A stretch of DNA of 64,000 nucleotides from Aegilops tauschii subsp. strangulata (GCF_002575655.3 NC_053041.3:377129054-377193053), one strand, 5' to 3'; counted from the first letter of the stretch, positions 1 through 11,230 are shown. The notes: a model not told the origin generated them from the letters alone. Numbers and translations: made by a program.

Positions 1-476
1 TAAATTTGAGATTTTCTTGATTTTTTTGCATAGGGAAAGGCTGCTCTCGGATTCAGGCAACTTAAGATGGCTCTGCTCAAACAACTTGACAACGTGAGAC
101 ACAATCTCCATTTCTCCATGTATTTTGTCATGTCTCTGGAGAAGGGAAAGGAACTAATGCGACTAATAGGACATACATAGACCATACGCCGACTTACCAC
201 TCTACCACTTCAATTCAATGACGGTTAGAGCAAGATAGTCGAAGAATAGGATTGTGACTGAACTGAGTACTAGTATAGAACATGGGGCATGCATCCTGCC
301 GTGAAGGCCAACCTTTCTGTTTCAGAGATGCTATAAGCAGGGAAAAGGGCGAGTTTTTCTCCTTCTGCACATCCTCCATTCCTACCCTCATGTGTCTTGC
401 CCTTCTGCTCATGCCGCCATTGTCACCCCCCCCCATAGCTTGCTTCCTGCCTCGATCTCCCTTGCTTTCATCGAAA
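1..476. other. 5' flank with no recognised gene
   Basis: I see no gene I can support here. The stretch ends at an ATG (477) that opens the reading frame of the gypsy-type-transposon pseudogene, so part of it may be that gene's promoter and leader. A C-rich run lies at 427-434. Small reading frames on both strands look like chance. Confidence 0.3.
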
Positions 477-3198
477 ATGGTGAGGACCAGGGGAAGCAAG
501 GGAGGGCCCGTGCATAGAGAGTTGTGCAGTCCATTGCCACGACGGAGAGGAAACGAAAGAGGACCACTGATACTTCTCCAACGTATCTATAATTCTTTAA
601 TGTTTCATGCTATTATATTACCAATCTTGGATACTTATATGCTTTATTATGCAATTTTATATCACTTTTGGGAACTAACCTATTAACCTGGTGCCTAGTG
701 CGAGTTGTTGTTTTCTGCTTGTTTTTGGTTTTCTAGAAAATCAGTACCAAACGAAGTTCAAATGCTACGAAACCTTTGAAGGCTTTTTCCGGACAAAAAA
801 GACCCTATAAGCTTTGGGAGGAGACCAGACGACAAACAAGGAAACGAGAAGGTAATAGGGCGTGCCCTGGGGGTAGGCATGCCCTGTTACCTTATGGGCC
901 CCATGTGGCTCCGTCTGACCTGATTCCACTTCTATAAATTCTCAAATATTTGGAAACCCCCAAAGAGCCACCCAGAACAATTTTTCTGCCTTCGCAAGCT
1001 TTTGTTCTTCCGCGATCCCATCTAGAGGCCTTTTCCGGTAATCTGCCGGAGGGGGAATTGATCATGGAGGGCCTCTACATCAACCTTGCTGCCCTACCGA
1101 TGATATGTGAGTAGTTCACCACAAACTTATGGATCCATAGCTAGTAGCTAGATGGCTTCTTTTTCCTCATTGATCTTCAATATAGTGTTCTCCTCGGTCT
1201 TCTTGGAGTTCTATCCGATGCAATCTTTTGTTGCGGTGTGTTTGTTAGGATCTGATGAATTCTGGGTTATGATCATATTATTCACTGAAAGTAATTGAGT
1301 CTTTTCTGAACTTTATTATGCATGATTATGATAGCTTTGTATTTCTCTCCTATCTATCCGTTTGGTTTGCCCAACTAGATTGATTTATCTTCAGTGGGAG
1401 AGGTGCTTTGTAATGGGTTCAATCTTGCGGTGTCCTCACCTCGTGATAGAAGGGGTAGCGAGGCACGTATTTGTATTGTTTCCATTAAGGATAAAACGAT
1501 GGGGGTTATTCATATTGCTTGAGTCTACCTTTTCTACATTATATCATCTTGCTTAAAGCGTTACTCTGTTTGTCATGAACTTAATACCGCCCATAGATGC
1601 ATATTAGATAGTGGCTGATTGGTGGAGTAATAGTAGTAGATGCAGGCAGGAATCGATCTAATTTTCACTGACGTGATGCCTATATATGTGATCATTGCCA
1701 TGAATAACATCATAACAATGCGCTTTTCTATCAATTACCCAACAGTAATTTTTCTATCTACCACTACCAGATTTAATCCTTGCAAATAACGAGTTTAAGG
1801 GGGTTGACAACCCTCTTACCCGCATTGGGTGCAAGTATTTGCTTTTGTGCGTAGGTGCTGACGACGAGGATTTGCATGGTTATCCTATTGGTTCGACAAC
1901 CTTGGTTCTCACTGAGGGAAATACTTCTGGGCTAATATATTGCTTCACTCTTCCTTTTGGGAGAAAATCTCAACACAGCTCACAAGTGGCAACCGTCGCC
2001 GTCGACGGACAAAAGAAACCACGGGTGGCCAACAAGGCCATAGGAAAATGGGCCCCATTGGTGGTCTCCCTTGATGAGCTCGACCAGTTCATGGCCGGGA
2101 AGTCCATGATGGAAAATCTGTTGCACCAAATTCTAGACGGCAAGGCCCCACCGGCCGCTAACACCAGTGAGCGTGTGCTCCATCAGGAGTAGTTCAAACG
2201 GGGGCTTGGCTTCTTGCTGCATAACTTTATGCGTGGTATGCTTCACTTCTTCGGCTACCAGCTGCAACACATTTCAACCAACGGGGTTCTCCATATCGCC
2301 ATTTTCATTACTTTTTGTGGGTGCTTTCTCAGAATGACTCCTCACTTTGAGCTATTCCGGTACTTTTTCCATGTTCGGGTACAAATGAACAACGACTTTG
2401 TCTGTGACCTCGGAGGAGCCAGCCTGTAGCTTCGACCTACCACCAAGTTCTATCCCGTGGAATTCCTGATGTCAGTCCGAGAGTAGCACAAAGTTCTGGT
2501 TTTATGTTCTTGTGCTCGGGGAAAGCTTGCCTCCTGTTGTCGAAGAGCCGCCGAGGAAGCTGCATTTCTGGGCTTCGCTGAACCGCTTGTCGCCAAACGC
2601 CCAAGCCCTTGCCGACGTGATAGCTCGACTGAAGACCATCGAGCTAGAAGCGGCGCACAAACTGAGCACGTGGGTGGTGCACCGCATCCCCCCAAGGGCT
2701 CGCGTGCCCCGAATGTACAAGTACACGGGGCGGAAGATCTGTCGGGTGGCCAATAATTAGCTCGGGCCGCTAGAGATCTGGCGTTGTGTTAGTGTTTTCA
2801 CCTGCCTGGACCCACCAAGGTCGACGAGAGTGTTGTCGTGGAGCCATTCAGCGCCGCCAATCCGCCGAATGACGCAAGTGTGTAGTTCAGGTGTTTTGTC
2901 TCTTGGCGTTTAATTTTACTACTTTCTTCTGACTTTCCTTCGGCCTGCAGGAGTTCGCGGACTTTGCATCTTACCGTTGGAGTCCCCGTTGCCCGGCCAG
3001 GCGCTAGACGTGGTCAGGTTGAAGCTGATGGAGCCCGCCCCGCCAGAGCCCTCGAGGGCGGGCAACGCTCCTTCCAAGAACAGGGGAAGAGCTGCCACGG
3101 CCGCCTTGGAGGAGGAGGAAGAAGAAGAGGAAGACTCGAAGGCCGAGGCCTCTGATGATGATGCGAGGTCGCCAAATCTCTTGAGGAGGGGGCGGTGA
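477..3198 (+). pseudogene. Grass 'putative gypsy-type transposon' domain protein, broken by a solo LTR
   Basis: The frame opens at ATG 477 (MVRTRGSKGG), is cut at 567 by a solo LTR, and resumes in the same frame at 1992. The segment around 2200-2430 (FGYQLQHISTNGVLHIAIF, then a CDLGGASL end) matches the pattern of the plant family described as putative gypsy-type transposon (PF04195 from memory). A second block at 2512-2760 has the helical LADVIARLKTIELEA and YKYTGRKICR pattern that follows this domain in grass homologues. An acidic tail (a run of Glu near 3110-3135) lies in a likely further exon after a CAG acceptor near 2950. The gene is dead: TAG stops at 2190, 2427 and 2484, plus a frame change before 2512. 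Function in living copies is unknown; such genes are usually transposon cargo. The family call is from pattern memory. Confidence 0.55.
568..1991 (+). mobile_element. Solo LTR of a Triticeae Gypsy family
   Basis: It begins TGATACTTCTCCAACGTATC and ends ...CACAAGTGGCA, which align with the start (TGATACATCTCCAACG) and end (CTCAAGAGGTAGCA) of the full Gypsy element at 11231-19448. There is no internal region, so it is a solo LTR left by LTR-LTR recombination. The flanks accac (563-567) and accgt (1992-1996) share only three bases, so the 5-bp duplication has decayed or is not original. A TATA-like ttctataaatt lies near 930. The family resembles those called Sabrina or WHAM in Triticeae repeat libraries; I cannot choose between them without a search. 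Confidence 0.75.
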
Positions 3199-3838
3199 TG
3201 ATGTCGTGGCCTCCACTCAGGAGGATGGAAGTGGCACCAGTGATGCGGATTATGGTGATGAGGAGGTCATGCAGGAGGCAGAATATGAGGAGACCGCAGA
3301 GAGGAGCTCAACTAGTTAGAGGCCGCAACATCACACTAGTCGTTTCGCCATCTTTAGAGGGTCCTGCACGAGGAGGCCTCGTCCGACTAGACTAGTACCG
3401 AGACGCCATCCTTGGGCACACTGAGTGCCCACGAGCCCATCCCATGCTTTCCAGGCTGAAGATCCTAGTGGAAGTGTCGAGGCCCTTATGGAAGCGAAAC
3501 ATCTTTGAGAAGGCCATGTAAGTTTGCTCCAATGCCTTTGAGTCGTCATTCTTGCCCAGTGGCGATCTTCTTATGATCTTTATATTGCTTGCAGGGTTGC
3601 CTTTTCTCGGCAGGAAGCCACTCCTGTGGTGGTCTCTATGGCACCCTTAGTGGCGCCTGCAGTCCCCGGTGCCCTAGAGATGACCAGGTCATCCTACCAT
3701 AGGTCGGTGGTTCTGGTGCAGGTGAGTTTGCATGTTCCTTATCTCGTTTATGATGTTGAGAATGTTGGGGCCTTTCTTTGAGCGGTTGAGGCCTACTGCT
3801 TCGCAGGCTGATCTTGCCACCCTGTGCTACTTGTGAAC
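3199..3838. other. Degenerate continuation of the transposon gene, no clear ORF
   Basis: GC-rich sequence with short open frames, probably the decayed 3' part of the gene starting at 477. I see no domain. It ends where the minus-strand Gypsy remnant begins (TGCGTTGGGATTT at 3839). Confidence 0.3.
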
Positions 3839-4576
3839 TGCGTTGGGATTTCCCCGAAGAGGAGAGGATGATGCAGTACTAGAGAGATAAGTATTTCCCT
3901 TAGTTAAGAACCAAGGTTATCAATCCAGTAGGAGAACCATGCAATACCTCGTTAGCAGCACCTACACACAAACAACAAATCCTTGCAACCCAACGCAAAT
4001 AAGGGGTTGTCAATCCCTCGGCGGTTACCTGCAAGATTAAATTGTGTAGTAATTGATATATAGATTGAACAAAAATACAAAATAAAATAAATAAAGTAAA
4101 TGTGCACCAATGTATTTTTAGGATTTTTAATATATGATAGAAGTAGACCTGGGGGCCATAGTTTTCACATAGCCTGTATCATGTCAATGCCTTTCCCTTC
4201 AAAGATAAAGGGAAGATCTTCTTAACTTTATCTCTGGGTAAACTTGCAAGCTTAAATAATCCACGAACTTCATCCACATAGATTAGGTGCATATCAGGAT
4301 GTAGTGTTCCATCTCCTGCATAAGGATTAGCTAACGGTTTCTCTATCATACCCGAAGGAATCTCATAATAAATATTTTCAGTAGGTGTAGTAGGTTGAGG
4401 AGCAACTCTTTGTGCTTTCGGTCGAGGTGAAGATACCCCGAACAAACCCCTCAAAGGATGATTTTCCATAGTAACAAGTAACAGTAAATTTCAGCACACA
4501 ATATAAATGTTTCCTTACCAAATTCCACTTACCAGAGGCGCTTCACTCCTCGACAATGGTGCCAGAAAGGAGCCTT
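3839..4576 (-). mobile_element. Internally deleted Gypsy retrotransposon remnant
   Basis: Read on the minus strand this holds a degraded primer-binding-like stretch (tggcaccattgtcgaggag near 4545-4563), a gag start (ATG at 4469), then an abrupt jump near 4160 into the 3' part of an LTR that ends ...GGGAAATCCCAACGCA at 3839. The LTR part parallels the one at 19100-19430 (ccgggtctat..., 'ttgacaacccc', '...gagggaaatac'). Most of gag, all of pol and the start of the LTR are missing, so a large deletion joined gag to the LTR. No matching duplication is visible at its ends. Confidence 0.65.
4179..4469 (-). pseudogene. Gypsy gag N-terminal fragment
   Basis: A 96-residue frame from ATG 4469 (MENHPLRGLFGV) with the gag pattern LASLPRDKVKKIFPLSLKGK that precedes the 'A.TW' motif of Ty3/Gypsy gag. 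The frame stops at a TGA exactly where that Trp is expected (LT*YRL), consistent with a TGG to TGA change. Coding similarity fades within about 20 codons after it, at the junction with LTR sequence. It belongs to the minus-strand remnant around it and is non-functional. Confidence 0.6.
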
Positions 4577-4929
4577 GATGCCCCACAAGTATAGGAGATC
4601 AATCATAGTCCTTTCAATAAGTAAGAGTGTCGAACCCAATGAGGAGCTGAAGGAAATGACAAGTGGTTTTCAGCAAGGTATTTTCTGCAAGCACTGAAAT
4701 TATCAGTAACAAGTAGTTTGATAGCAAGGTAATTTGTAACGAGCAACAAGGCTCTTTGTCACTTGTTACAAATTATCTTGCTATCAAACTACTCGTTACC
4801 GATAATTTCAGTGCTTGCAGTAAATACCTTGCTGAAAATTGCTTGTCATTTCCTTCTGCTTCTTGTTGGGTTCGACACACTTACTTATCGAAAGGACTAT
4901 GATTGATCCCCTATACTTGTGGGTCATCA
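4577..4929. repeat. 350-bp foldback (long imperfect inverted repeat)
   Basis: The left arm begins gatgccccacaagtatag and the right arm ends ctatacttgtgggtcatc. Inner segments also pair (e.g. aaggaaatgacaagtggttt against a right-arm complement near 4835-4852). The arms meet near 4749 with almost no loop and match imperfectly throughout. One arm's sequence is of the type found in the gag-proximal region of Triticeae Gypsy elements, so this may be an inverted duplication of retrotransposon sequence rather than a true DNA transposon. No convincing target duplication is visible. Confidence 0.7.
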
Positions 4930-5015
4930 GCCTCTCTGTGGCACCGATGAAGCAGGACCAGTGGAGTTCCTTAACCTTAGGGCGATCCGCCTACTAAACA
5001 AATAAATCAAATACT

Positions 5016-5520
5016 CACTACTGCAGGATGCTGCTAACGCGACACTACGATCAGAGACCCTTCGACGAAACTGTGTGCGATGCAATAATCGCAAACGGTG
5101 GTGTAAAAAACCCGTCAAAAAAGGTGCAAAACGTTTGCGATGGAGGATGAATCAAACACGGTTCAGATTTTAGTTGCGTGTGCGATGCAGGGCATACGGT
5201 TCAGTTCAATTAATTGTTTGCGATGAGGAGGAACAAAAGAAACGGGTAGCCAGATGAAGGTGTGTGCGATATACAGCATACGGTTCACTCGGATGAACTG
5301 TTTGTGATTAGGCAACACAAAAGAAACGGTCAGCCAAATCAAGGTGTGTGCGATATATGGCATGCGGTTCACTCGGATGAACTATCTGTGTTGAGACAAG
5401 AGAACAGAAACGGTTCAATATAACAAGATGTGTGTGATACGCGGCAAACAGGTCTGTAATCAGAAATGTGTATGAAGACCGATAATAACACAGACGGTTG
5501 CTGTTAATAAGACGTGTGTG
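5016..5520. repeat. CACTA left terminus and subterminal repeats
   Basis: The terminal CACTACTGCAG motif is followed by repeated units that mix 'gtgtgcgat', 'gcatacggtt' and 'gtttgcgatg'. One unit of about 60-65 bp recurs near 5178, 5262 and 5345 (tgtgcgat..ggcatacggttca). Such clustered subterminal motifs are the usual transposase-binding region of CACTA elements. Confidence 0.7.
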
Positions 5521-5769
5521 TTGTGCGATGGGATTGCATACAAAACAACAACATATATATACACACTTATAAGGACATGGTTGCGTAACCAAATTAAACA
5601 TCCACTTACATGGGTGGCTACTACAACCATGGCATTTGCACACACCAAAGTAAGCTATTACATGCATAATTACATAGGTGGCTACTACACACATGACATT
5701 TCCACACACCAAAGTAAACTATATATTACATGCATGATTAACTAGGATAAACGATCATCTAACCATCAT

Positions 5770-6690
5770 CTACTTCCTGTGACGCTTGCTCTGGTTGTGG
5801 CTCGATCCGGCCTCATCGATCTCCATAACAAGGCACTTTCTCATGTCAACGATCCTCCTGTGCATCTCGTAACATGTGTACATGCTCTTGGCCGCGAACC
5901 TGATGTGAGGTTCATCCGGTTGCCGCATCCAGGCCCCGTGCCAGGATACGGGACGTGTTCTGTTGGCATCCCGCTTCATATTTTCGTAGTACGGGTCGAT
6001 GATGGCCGGTGCGAGTTCAACCAGGGTGTCCTTCGTGCTGCCCCAGACCCTGTAGTGCTCATGGATTTCCACAAGGTTCTGGCAGACCAAGCCCATAACC
6101 CTGAGTGCTTTTACATCGTCGGTGGTTTCCACCGTGGAGAACTTGTTAGTCAGTGCTGTTGCCAACCTGTTGAAACGGTCGCAAGGCTCTATTGCCATGC
6201 AGTAGTGGTAGATGAGGACATGATGGCGCACGCAAAACTGGGCGATGGCAACCTTCCGATCTATGTCGGGACGACCGGCGGTGTACTGGAGGTCGATGCC
6301 GACCACCTTGTACTTGTCTCGAGCAAGCAACTGCTCAACGCTGTTGATGTAGTCATCCACCATGGCCGGGTCGATGGTGTACACCACCAAGAGATCCGTC
6401 TCCCTCGCGTGGGTCTCCACTTTATGCTCGCCGAACTCCAATGCCCTCTCTATGTTTTGTCGTGGGTGTGCTTGTTGTGTTGTGGGGCGCGATCGAAAGG
6501 TTGAAGAGACTAAGGTTATAATGGCCGCGGGAATTAAAGGGGAAGCCGGACGGCCAGGAATATCGGTAGGCACAGATGGCAGTTCTAATTTACAGCGCGT
6601 AACTCCATCGTGTCGCACGTAACTGCATCGCGTGGCAACGCGTGCGGCGCAACCGCATGCATATGGGGCCCCCGACGTGATCGTGCGCAT
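5770..6690 (-). CDS. 3'-5' exonuclease-like protein carried by the CACTA element
   Basis: From ATG 6690 the frame gives about 306 residues and ends ...QSKRHRK at 5770. An upstream TTG extension of the same frame to 6762 is open but less likely. The central part (KYKVVGIDLQY, then KVAIAQFCV) matches the first two strands of the WRN/RNase D-type DEDDy exonuclease fold, and the C-terminal HIRFAAKSMYTCYEMHRRI matches the last helix. In active members strand 1 carries D-x-E and the last motif is Y-x-x-x-D. Here they read D-L-Q and F-A-A-K-S, so the Glu, the Tyr and the final Asp are all replaced. I infer a catalytically dead or decayed copy. The frame itself is intact. It is transcribed toward the left end of the CACTA element, back to back with the plus-strand ORF at 6884. 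Its role in the element is unknown. Confidence 0.6.
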   Translation of the reverse strand: MRTITSGAPYACGCAARVATRCSYVRHDGVTRCKLELPSVPTDIPGRPASPLIPAAIITLVSSTFRSRPTTQQAHPRQNIERALEFGEHKVETHARETDLLVVYTIDPAMVDDYINSVEQLLARDKYKVVGIDLQYTAGRPDIDRKVAIAQFCVRHHVLIYHYCMAIEPCDRFNRLATALTNKFSTVETTDDVKALRVMGLVCQNLVEIHEHYRVWGSTKDTLVELAPAIIDPYYENMKRDANRTRPVSWHGAWMRQPDEPHIRFAAKSMYTCYEMHRRIVDMRKCLVMEIDEAGSSHNQSKRHRK

Positions 6691-6883
6691 GCCCAACCGC
6701 TGGCAGAGCACGCGCGGAGGGACGCGAGCAGAGCGCTTCGTGGTCGCCTCAACGGCGAGCAACGATATATGCCGTTAGGCACCGCAGCGCACTGTGCTCA
6801 CCGTTAGGCGCCGCGGCACGCTCGGCTTGTGGACAGCTTTCCCTCCCTGTAGCTTATCTCGTCTGCTTCTCCCAAAGTCGCCA

Positions 6884-7623
6884 ATGGCATCGGTCCGTCG
6901 TCGTCGCTCAGCCACTCCGCCATCATCAGAGGACAGCTCCAGCTGGGAGGCTACACTGTGTCAACGGCGCAGTCCCCGGCGTAGTGTAGTGTGTGTGGCG
7001 TCCCTGTTGGGTGTGCGCGGAACACCCACCACACGCTCCGCCGCCGGTGCCCGTCGGCAGCTGTTGCCGGCCGCCGTTGCCACCACACCACCGTCCAAAG
7101 TCAAGGCCATCGCCTGCTCTGCAGCCGTGGCCCGAAGGTGGGAGGTGGCCGTCGTGGCCGCCACCCCACTACCGACCATCACCCGCTCCACCACCGCGGC
7201 CCGAAGGCAGGAGGTGGCCATCGCGGGCCGCCACCCCATCATTGGCCGCCGTGGCCGCCAGCCTACTATCGACCGCCGGGATCATCACCCGCTCCGCCAC
7301 CGCCGCCCGAAGGAGGGAGACGGAGGTGGAGGCCCGCACGTGCGTTAGCGACCTTGCATGCTACATCGAGTTCTTGCGGGAGGAGGAGGAGCGCCTCGTC
7401 GAGCATGCAAAGAGCCTTACCGCAGCCGTGGCCGCAGCACACGCCGACGCAGAGGCAAGGAATTAGGAGATCTATGAGCAGTCCGGCTGCTTCGAGAGGG
7501 GTCGTCTAGAGCGGCAGTGGGCGTTCGAGCTGGCGAGCGTCGCTGAACGTGCAGTAGCGGCAGGCACCGTATTGCTGTTGTCCAGCTTGTCGGTAGGCTC
7601 CTCCTCCTCTGCCTCTTACTGAG
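6884..7623 (+). pseudogene. CACTA cargo ORF, Arg/Pro-rich, frame-shifted
   Basis: A plausible start MASVRRRRSATPP lies at 6884. Coding-like character then moves to another frame, giving VSDLACYIEFLREEEERLVEHA at about 7344-7410, a helical segment likely to form a coiled coil. That frame meets a TAG at 7464 but continues openly past it (EIYEQSGCFERGRLERQWAF) to TGA 7621. The middle, 6990-7320, is built of imperfect Pro/Arg-rich repeats (cgcctgc, ccgaaggtggga...). I do not recognise a domain. The gene is divergent from the exonuclease-like gene, with about 190 bp between the starts. At least one frameshift and one nonsense codon make this copy non-functional. Confidence 0.4.
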
Positions 7624-8119
7624 CGCGCTCGGTAGAGGAGAGGCTGCAGGAAGTAGCACAAAGCCCCACCATAGTAGTAGTATTTAGGGGCTATTTTGTT
7701 CAGTTCATCTGACTATAGATGTGGTGGAACTGTACAACATACTTAAAATTAGCTAGTATATATAGTTGAACTAGCTATTTCAGTACGTGGGTGGCAACAA
7801 TTGGGGAAAAGTTTGGTCGGTTCAGCTGTCGAGTTGAACTGTTTGTATAAATTAAGAACGAATGTTTAATCTATGAATGAAATCTATGCTTAATTACCGA
7901 ATTTTAGTTGCAAAAATTAGATAGTGCTAGTGATTTTTAGCTGCATATTTTGACAAATCACAGTGTTACAAGGATTGACAAATGGCAATGTTACTAGATC
8001 AACAAATGTCAATCTTTTCAGTTTGACAAATGGCAACATACCCAATATGACAGATGCAAATCTTACCAAATTGTTTGTACGTGGCTGCACACAGGTCATC
8101 CGAAACAACCGTTTGCATT

Positions 8120-8335
8120 GAAGGGATGCACAAATCAAGATCAAGATCTACAGAAATCCTGCTCGGCACATTTTCTCTTGGCTTCCTGGGGAAGCTGTCA
8201 GTTTTCATACGGGTGTTCTAACTAAAACGTTTGCGATCAAGAGCTGCACAAATCCTGCTTCGGCACATTTTCCCTTGGCTTCCTGGGGAACTTGTCGTTT
8301 TGCATACGGGTGTTCTAACTAAAACGTTTGCGATG
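8120..8335. repeat. 97-bp tandem duplication inside the CACTA element
   Basis: A unit containing cggcacattttcccttggct, 'cttcctgggga' and 'tacgggtgttctaactaaaa' occurs at 8164 and again 97 bp later at 8261, each copy ending 'cgtttgcgat'. The latter motif is also a subterminal repeat of this CACTA, so the duplication may have copied binding-site sequence. The stretch 7624-8120 before it is AT-rich, with short repeats of 'gacaaatggcaa' and no gene. Confidence 0.65.
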
Positions 8336-8359
8336 AGTGTTTTATATTTAAAAATTGTA

Positions 8360-8551
8360 TTAAACTGCGGCTTGGGCGCCATTAATGGAGAGGATGCGAG
8401 CAAGGTGGGCGGCCATGGAAGTCAAAGGGCTCGCTTCCCGGAGAGCCTGTGCAGCGTACAGCTTGCACGCTTCCCGGTGAGCCTCCACATTGGAGTACAG
8501 CTCACACGCCTCCCGTTTAGTCAAGCACTCCAGCACCTGTCCGCACGGCAC
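8360..8551 (-). other. Short helical ORF fragment, unrecognised
   Basis: A 63-residue minus-strand frame (TKREACELYSNVEAHREA...) with a heptad-like, Ala/Glu-rich character and an internal near-repeat of 'REACxLY'. It stands in GC-rich sequence between AT-rich repeats, which suggests a remnant of cargo coding sequence. No domain, intron or start context supports it further. Confidence 0.2.
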
Positions 8552-8689
8552 CTCCTAGCCATTAAAAGAGTGAGGCGAGGTGTCACGTGAATGGTTAACG
8601 GAACGCACAAAATTTAAATTATACAAAACGTTTGAGATGTTACAGTGGCAGTTATTTGTTTCAAAATGCCTTTGTTGGCTGTTATTCGA

Positions 8690-10560
8690 GTGCGCCTTCT
8701 CTCAAAATGGACACAAAAAACACCACAGCATGTCAGGTGCAATTCCATGATAGCATGCCAAGTTTCATGAATTTCAGACGAGTTTTGGATTTACTAGAAT
8801 TTAAAAACAAAATATCTCAATGTTTTGCCCGCAATCAACAGTGTCGTGGTGTTTGAAATTCATTCCCATTTCTTGCATGGGACCTAAGCATGCACCGAAG
8901 GACACATATTTGATTTTTCAACCAATTTATATGCACTGGAGCATGTGCATGTAGTTCAAATTTGAATTATGCACATAAAATGCCTAGAAACCCAGTTAAT
9001 GCATTAAAATGTCCAAACGAACCCCGATAAATTCGAAAATTAAACACAACACTCCTGTTGTTGTATGTTCACACTAGGAAAATTTTGAAAGCAATAAGAG
9101 GCAACGAATATCATTTCATCCCCAAAGGTGGCACCTTCCCTACCGAAACCATCACGCTTGTTGTGAGAAGCTCTGATTTGTGAGAAGCTTATACCCAAAC
9201 CTGCCCCAAATGGGACAAAAAATTTACCACGGCATGTTGATGCCGCTCCATGATAGCATGCCAAGTTTCATGAATTTCAAATGAGTTTTGGATTTACTAG
9301 AATTTAAAAACAAGGTATCTCAATGTTTGCGGCCGAGTGACGGTGGCAGGGTGTTTCACATTCATTCCCATTTCTTGCATGGGACCTAAGCATGCAACCA
9401 AAGACACAAATTTGATTTTTCAACCAATTTATATGCACTGGAGCATGTGCATGTAGTTCAAATCTAAATTATGCACATAAAATGCCTAGAAAACCCAGTT
9501 AATGTATAAAAATATCCAAACAAACCCTGAAAAATCCAAAATTAAACACAACACTCCTGTTGTTCTATGTTGACACTAGAATTTTTTTGAAATCAATAAG
9601 AGGCAACGGATATCGTTTCATCCCCAAAGGTGGCACGTTCCCTACCGAAACCATCACGCTTGTTGTGAGAAGCTCTGGTTTATGAGAAGCTTATACCGAA
9701 ACATGCCCAAAATGGGACAAAAAATTTACCACGGCATGTTGATGCCGCTCCATGATAGCATGCCAAATATAATGAATTTCATACGAGTTTTGGGTTTACT
9801 AGAATTTAAAACCAGGTATCTCAATGTTTGCGGCCGAGTGATGGTGGCCGGGTGTTTGACATTCATTCCCATTTCTTGAATGGGACCTAAGCATGCAACC
9901 AAGGACACAAATTTGATTTTTCAACCAATTTATATGCACTGGAGCATGTGCATGTAGTTCAAATTAGAATTATGCACATAAAATGCCTAGAAAACCCAGT
10001 TAATGTATAAAAATGTCCAAACGAACCTCGAAAAATTCCAAAATTAAACACAACACTCCTGTTGTTCTATGTTGACACTAGAAATTTTTTGAAAGCAATA
10101 AGAGGCAACAGATATCGTTTCGTCCCCAAAGGTGTCACGTTCCCTACCGAAACCATCACGCTTGTTGTGAGAGGCTCTGGTTTGTGAGAAGCTTATACCC
10201 AAACCTGCCCCAAATGGGACAAAAATTTTACCACAGCATGTTGATACCGCTCCATGATAGCATGCCAAGTTTTATGATTTTCAGACGAGTTTTGGATTTA
10301 CTAGAATTTAAAAACCATGTATCTCAATGTTTGCGGCCGAATGACGGTGGCAGGGTGTTTGACATTCATTCCCATTTCTTGCATGGGACGTAAGCATGCA
10401 ACCAAGGACATAGATTTGATTTTTCAACCTGTTTATATGCACTTGAGCATGTGCATGTAGTTCAAATTTGAATTATGCACCTGAAATGCCTACAAAACCA
10501 AGTTAATGTATAAAAACGTCCAAACGAACCCTGAATAATTCCAATTTTTTTGACGACACA
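8690..10560 (+). repeat. Four-copy ~503-bp tandem array within the CACTA element
   Basis: The landmark agcatgccaa recurs at 8752, 9255, 9757 and 10259, spacing 503, 502 and 502 bp. Each unit carries gagttttggatttactag, tatgcactggagcatgtgca and 'ccctaccgaaaccatcacgc'. Copies 2-4 are most alike; copy 1 is more diverged, and a degraded start of a fifth runs past 10560. There is no open frame of consequence. Tandem arrays are common in long grass CACTA elements; the function is unknown. Confidence 0.85.
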
Positions 10561-11230
10561 CCTATAGTTTCATGTTCACTGCAGATAAAAGTTCTAGCAA
10601 TTCAAACACCAGACTTTGCAGTTGTGACCCCATTATGTAATTCAGATGAAGATGAAAAATAAAGTAGATCCCACACAGTTTATTATCACCAACCGTGTGA
10701 GATGCAGCACAAAATATCTTGGAGCACCGTCAGAGTGTAAAGCACACTAGCCCGCTCCTCAAATAGCATTTCACTGTTCAATCATCGCCGATGAAAGATG
10801 GGCACGTGGACCCACTTCGTGAGGGAAACTTCGGCCGCCCACTCCGGCGAGAGCGCGGCCGCAGCTGCTAGGCGTGTGCTAACAAGCTTCGTGAGGGCGA
10901 CCACGCTGTTGCTTCTCAGGCGGCGGCGGCAACATCTGCCTCGGGGATAGCAACTGGCGAGAGCGGCACAACAGTTGTTCGTTCCGCAGCGGCGGCCTTA
11001 GCCCTGATGGAGGTCACCGACGACCATGTCGAGGCCGTCCACGCCCAGCTTGTGGCGGTCACCGCACAAATCGAACGAAGCTTCTTCGACAACGGTCGGC
11101 AGCCCACGGCCGAAGAGTTGGCAATTGCCGAGAGCGTTCGAGCAGCCGTCCGTTCCTGCTAGGCATACATTGCCACGACGGAGCCCGCCAAAGCCCAGAT
11201 CGCGGCCGCCCACGCCCAGCTCATGGCGGC

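Noticed and set aside
5779..6504. Plus-strand 241-codon frame over the exonuclease-like gene
   Set aside because: Only the minus-strand frame shows family motifs; the plus frame is its antisense.
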